From NCBI GenBank assembly GCA_029548585.1, contig JAKPNC010000175.1, positions 1 to 8,522 on the forward strand: a stretch of DNA of 8,522 nt, read 5' to 3'. The notes beneath the pieces are model-generated. The model worked only from the letters and a program-made list of their open reading frames with translations, was not told the origin of the DNA and ran no database searches. Origin of the DNA: a bacterium (GTDB taxonomy: Bacteria > Ratteibacteria > UBA8468 > B48-G9 > JAFGKM01). The translations under genes were made by a program, and so were the position numbers. How positions within the stretch are numbered: the first letter of the stretch is position 1; each line of letters starts with the position of its first letter. Positions 7,047 to 8,522 of the stretch are shown here, in pieces.

Positions 7047-8234
7047 ATGAAGAAACTTGCCGGCATCATACGGGAGGAGACGGAAAGGATAAAAGAGGAG
7101 ATCATCTCCCTGAGAAGGTATTTCCACCAGAACCCGGAACTCGGGTTCGAGGAATATAAGGCTTGCGAGAAGATCTCGTCTGTTCTCGAAAAAGCAGGCA
7201 TACCATGCAGCAGGATGGCCAAAACCGGGGTGACCGGATACCTTGGCGGCAGGGGAAATGTAACCATTGGGCTGAGGGCCGACATGGACGCGCTCCCGGT
7301 TGAAGAAAAAACGGGACTTCCCTTCTCGTCAGCAAACAAGGGCCTCATGCACGCCTGCGGACACGACGGGCACATGGCCGTCGTCCTGGGAACAGCCCTT
7401 GTCCTCAAGAAGATAGAAAAGGATCTGGAAGTGAACGTAAAGCTGGTCTTCCAGCCGAGCGAAGAGAGACCCCCCGGGGGAGCGGCAGCCATGATAAGCC
7501 AGGGAGTCCTCGACGATGTTGACTTCATGCTCGGCTTCCATTTCTTCCCGACACTTCCCCTCTACGACATATGGATCGGACAGGGACCGGTCATGGCCAA
7601 CGCCGACTTCTTCTCCATAAAGATCACAGGCAGGGGCGGACACGGAGCCTCCCCCCATGCAACCGACGATCCCCTGGCCTGCGCGGCATACCTTGTAACA
7701 GGCCTCCAGTCAATAGTCAGCAGGAAGATAGATCCCGTCAAGCCTGCCGTTATTTCCGTGTGCGGGATATCGGGCGGCACCGCTTACAACGTCATACCTG
7801 AAGAAGTGGTTTTGAAGGGGACCGTCAGGACCCTGGAAGACAGCGTCCAGGCAAGGGTCCGGGGACTGATGGAGGAAATGGCGGAAAACGTATGCAGGAG
7901 CCACGGATGCAGTGCGGAATTCAAGTATGATACATACGTGCCCTCCTGCATCAACGACATCCGTTTCTCGGAAGAAGTCAGGAAAAGAGCCCTCGGAATA
8001 TGGGATCCCGGGCGCATAACGGAACACCACCCTGTCATGGGAGGGGAAGATTTCGCCTTTTTCTCAAGGAAAAAACCATCCTGCTACATCTTCATGGGAA
8101 TAGGAGACCGTTTCGGAGATAATCACAGCAGCAACTTTTCAATAGACGAAAGGGCCCTGCCCTACGCGTCCGAATTTTTTTCATACCTCCTTGCAGGAAT
8201 GAAAACGGCGGTCATCCCCCCCGATGCGAAATAA
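7047..8234 (+). CDS. M20 family metal-dependent amidohydrolase (M20D, hippurate/IAA-amino-acid hydrolase-like)
   Basis: This is a 395-residue cytoplasmic amidohydrolase (no signal peptide) that should cleave an N-acyl amide bond, releasing an acid and an amino compound. The catalytic domain shows 'FHQNPELGFEE' (26-36), 'LRADMDALPV' (76-85), 'MHACGHDGHMA' (101-111) with metal ligands Cys104 and His106, 'QPSEE' with Glu139/Glu140, 'GFHFFP' with His165, 'GGEDFAFF' (332-339) and a C-terminal ligand His360 in 'NHSSNFSIDERAL'. The lid domain has 'GRGGHGASPHATDDP' (195-209) and 'GGTAYNVIPEE' (243-253). Cys in place of the Asp of other M20 groups marks the M20D branch. AAAGGA at 7031-7036 is 10 bases from the chosen ATG. 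An in-frame ATG at 6981 lies inside the previous gene. The 28-base gap suggests cotranscription. The substrate is unknown. Confidence 0.87.
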   Translation: MKKLAGIIREETERIKEEIISLRRYFHQNPELGFEEYKACEKISSVLEKAGIPCSRMAKTGVTGYLGGRGNVTIGLRADMDALPVEEKTGLPFSSANKGLMHACGHDGHMAVVLGTALVLKKIEKDLEVNVKLVFQPSEERPPGGAAAMISQGVLDDVDFMLGFHFFPTLPLYDIWIGQGPVMANADFFSIKITGRGGHGASPHATDDPLACAAYLVTGLQSIVSRKIDPVKPAVISVCGISGGTAYNVIPEEVVLKGTVRTLEDSVQARVRGLMEEMAENVCRSHGCSAEFKYDTYVPSCINDIRFSEEVRKRALGIWDPGRITEHHPVMGGEDFAFFSRKKPSCYIFMGIGDRFGDNHSSNFSIDERALPYASEFFSYLLAGMKTAVIPPDAK

Positions 8235-8249
8235 GAAACGCAGGGGCAG

Positions 8250-8258
8250 TGATATAAT
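8250..8258 (+). promoter_or_regulatory. Candidate extended -10 promoter (TGATATAAT)
   Basis: The bases TG-A-TATAAT match the extended -10 consensus of the housekeeping sigma factor exactly. They start 16 bases after the stop of the amidohydrolase gene. The expected -35 region (about 8230-8235, AATAAG) does not match TTGACA, which extended -10 promoters tolerate. Transcription would start near 8264-8266 and give a leader of roughly 155 bases before the epimerase ATG at 8421. This would separate the epimerase from the lipid A operon. Confidence 0.5.
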
Positions 8259-8262
8259 GCTT

Positions 8263-8420
8263 CTGTCCGGAATCTCAACAGGGACCCTGGGCGGATACGC
8301 CTCAGAGCGACTAAGAATGTTGCAGCCGAACCCCTCCTGCACCAGGGTTACGGCGGGTAAACTTTACGGTTCGTTGGAATGGCCAGGTTTGGCGCAACAG
8401 ATATAAACTCGGGAGAATCA
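8263..8420 (+). promoter_or_regulatory. Candidate structured RNA leader or small RNA (family not recognised)
   Basis: The gap between the amidohydrolase and the epimerase is rich in self-complementary segments. From 5' to 3' I see: CTG-GGCG (8288-8294), a GATA loop and CGCC-T-CAG, forming a 7-bp stem with one bulged T; a 14-bp stem with one bulged A between 8318-8332 and 8386-8399; and inside it small hairpins CCTG/CAGG (8336-8346) and GTAAA/TTTAC (8357-8367). Compared from memory, it did not match SRP RNA, tmRNA, RNase P, 6S, T-box or the TPP, FMN, cobalamin, SAM, c-di-GMP and glycine riboswitches. The position behind a promoter and before a gene suggests a cis-regulatory leader, but an independent small RNA is equally possible. 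A 49-codon frame (8257-8406) runs through it and is judged non-coding. Confidence 0.4.
8318..8399. repeat. Imperfect inverted repeat, 15/14-base arms, 53-base spacer
   Basis: TGTTGCAGCCGAACC (8318-8332) is complementary to GGTTTGGCGCAACA (8386-8399), apart from one bulged A (8324) and one G-U pair in the RNA. The arms sit within the non-coding gap. The immediate flanks (AAGAA before, GATAT after) are not a direct duplication, so a mobile-element origin is not supported. A hairpin in transcribed RNA is the simplest reading. Confidence 0.65.
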
Positions 8421-8522
8421 ATGGAAAAGATATTGTTGACCGGCTGCTGCGGCTTCATCGCCAGCCAGGTTGCGGAGAAGCTCCTGAAGCAGGGATACCA
8501 TGTCTTCGGGCTTGACGAAATG
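8421..8522 (+). CDS. NAD-dependent epimerase/dehydratase, N-terminus (3' partial)
   Basis: The first 34 residues of a short-chain dehydrogenase/reductase of the extended (sugar-nucleotide) type run off the window. They form the first beta-alpha-beta unit of a Rossmann fold: the hydrophobic strand KILL, the NAD-binding loop 'TGCCGFIAS' (7-15, the TGxxGxxG pattern with Ala for the third Gly), the helix 'QVAEKLLKQG', and strand 2 ending 'VFGLDEM', whose Asp32 would hold the adenosine ribose of NAD. The 'GLDEM' ending resembles UDP-glucuronate/UDP-glucose 4-epimerase relatives, but the specific reaction cannot be decided from 34 residues. GGGAGA at 8411-8416 is the ribosome site. A role in LPS core, O-antigen or capsule sugars would fit the neighbours. 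Confidence 0.85.
   Translation, partial: MEKILLTGCCGFIASQVAEKLLKQGYHVFGLDEM

Noticed and set aside
8318..8399. Inverted repeat as an integron attC site or a small mobile element
   Set aside because: attC sites run RYYYAAC...GTTRRRY, while here GTT comes first and AAC last. There is no target-site duplication.
8257..8406. 49-codon open frame from ATG 8257 with AGGGG 10 bases upstream
   Set aside because: It uses codons that look scarce in the neighbouring genes (CTA, CGA, repeated TTG and GGT), has no recognisable motif, and coincides with the long inverted repeat. Non-coding is more likely, but a leader peptide cannot be excluded.
1..8522. CRISPR array, tRNA/rRNA genes, transposase or phage genes, defence genes
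   Set aside because: None is visible. The window is almost fully occupied by housekeeping envelope genes and two metabolic enzymes.

Overview
The window comes from a Gram-negative bacterium that makes lipid A. It carries one strand of outer-membrane and lipopolysaccharide genes, all on +: the end of bamA, then skp/ompH, lpxD, an lpxC-fabZ fusion, lpxA and lpxI. An FAD-dependent D-2-hydroxyacid dehydrogenase-like gene and an M20 amidohydrolase follow. A 186-bp non-coding gap then precedes the first 34 codons of an NAD-dependent sugar-nucleotide epimerase/dehydratase. The lineage cannot be proved from the sequence. The lpxC-fabZ fusion, LpxI in place of LpxH, heavy use of ATA (Ile) and AGG (Arg) codons, and the BamA barrel segment 'NFDVANPWSFSGGGQ' together suggest an uncultured PVC-like or Omnitrophota-like lineage. 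Bacteroidota, the best-known holders of the fusion, fit less well because of LpxI and codon use.

Layout. 2-1024: BamA beta-barrel. 1052-1567: periplasmic chaperone Skp. 1581-4804: first acylations and deacetylation of UDP-GlcNAc (LpxD, LpxC with FabZ, LpxA). 3946-4033: short gap with a terminator-like hairpin. 4818-5597: LpxI, which hydrolyses UDP-2,3-diacylglucosamine to lipid X. 5600-7018 and 7047-8234: two metabolic enzymes where lpxB might be expected. 8235-8420: gap with a perfect extended -10 promoter and a long imperfect inverted repeat able to fold as RNA. From 8421: start of an epimerase, probably a new transcription unit.

The genes work together as follows. LpxA, LpxC, LpxD and LpxI catalyse consecutive steps of lipid A synthesis (LpxA, then LpxC, LpxD, LpxI). 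FabZ acts on the same 3-hydroxyacyl-ACP pool, sending it to phospholipid instead. Skp and BamA deliver and insert outer-membrane beta-barrels. Spacings of 2-28 bases and one 29-base overlap indicate one operon, with the hairpin before lpxA as the only internal break. No convincing new multi-gene system is present. The least explained parts are the structured gap at 8235-8420, the dehydrogenase/amidohydrolase pair, and the fusion.
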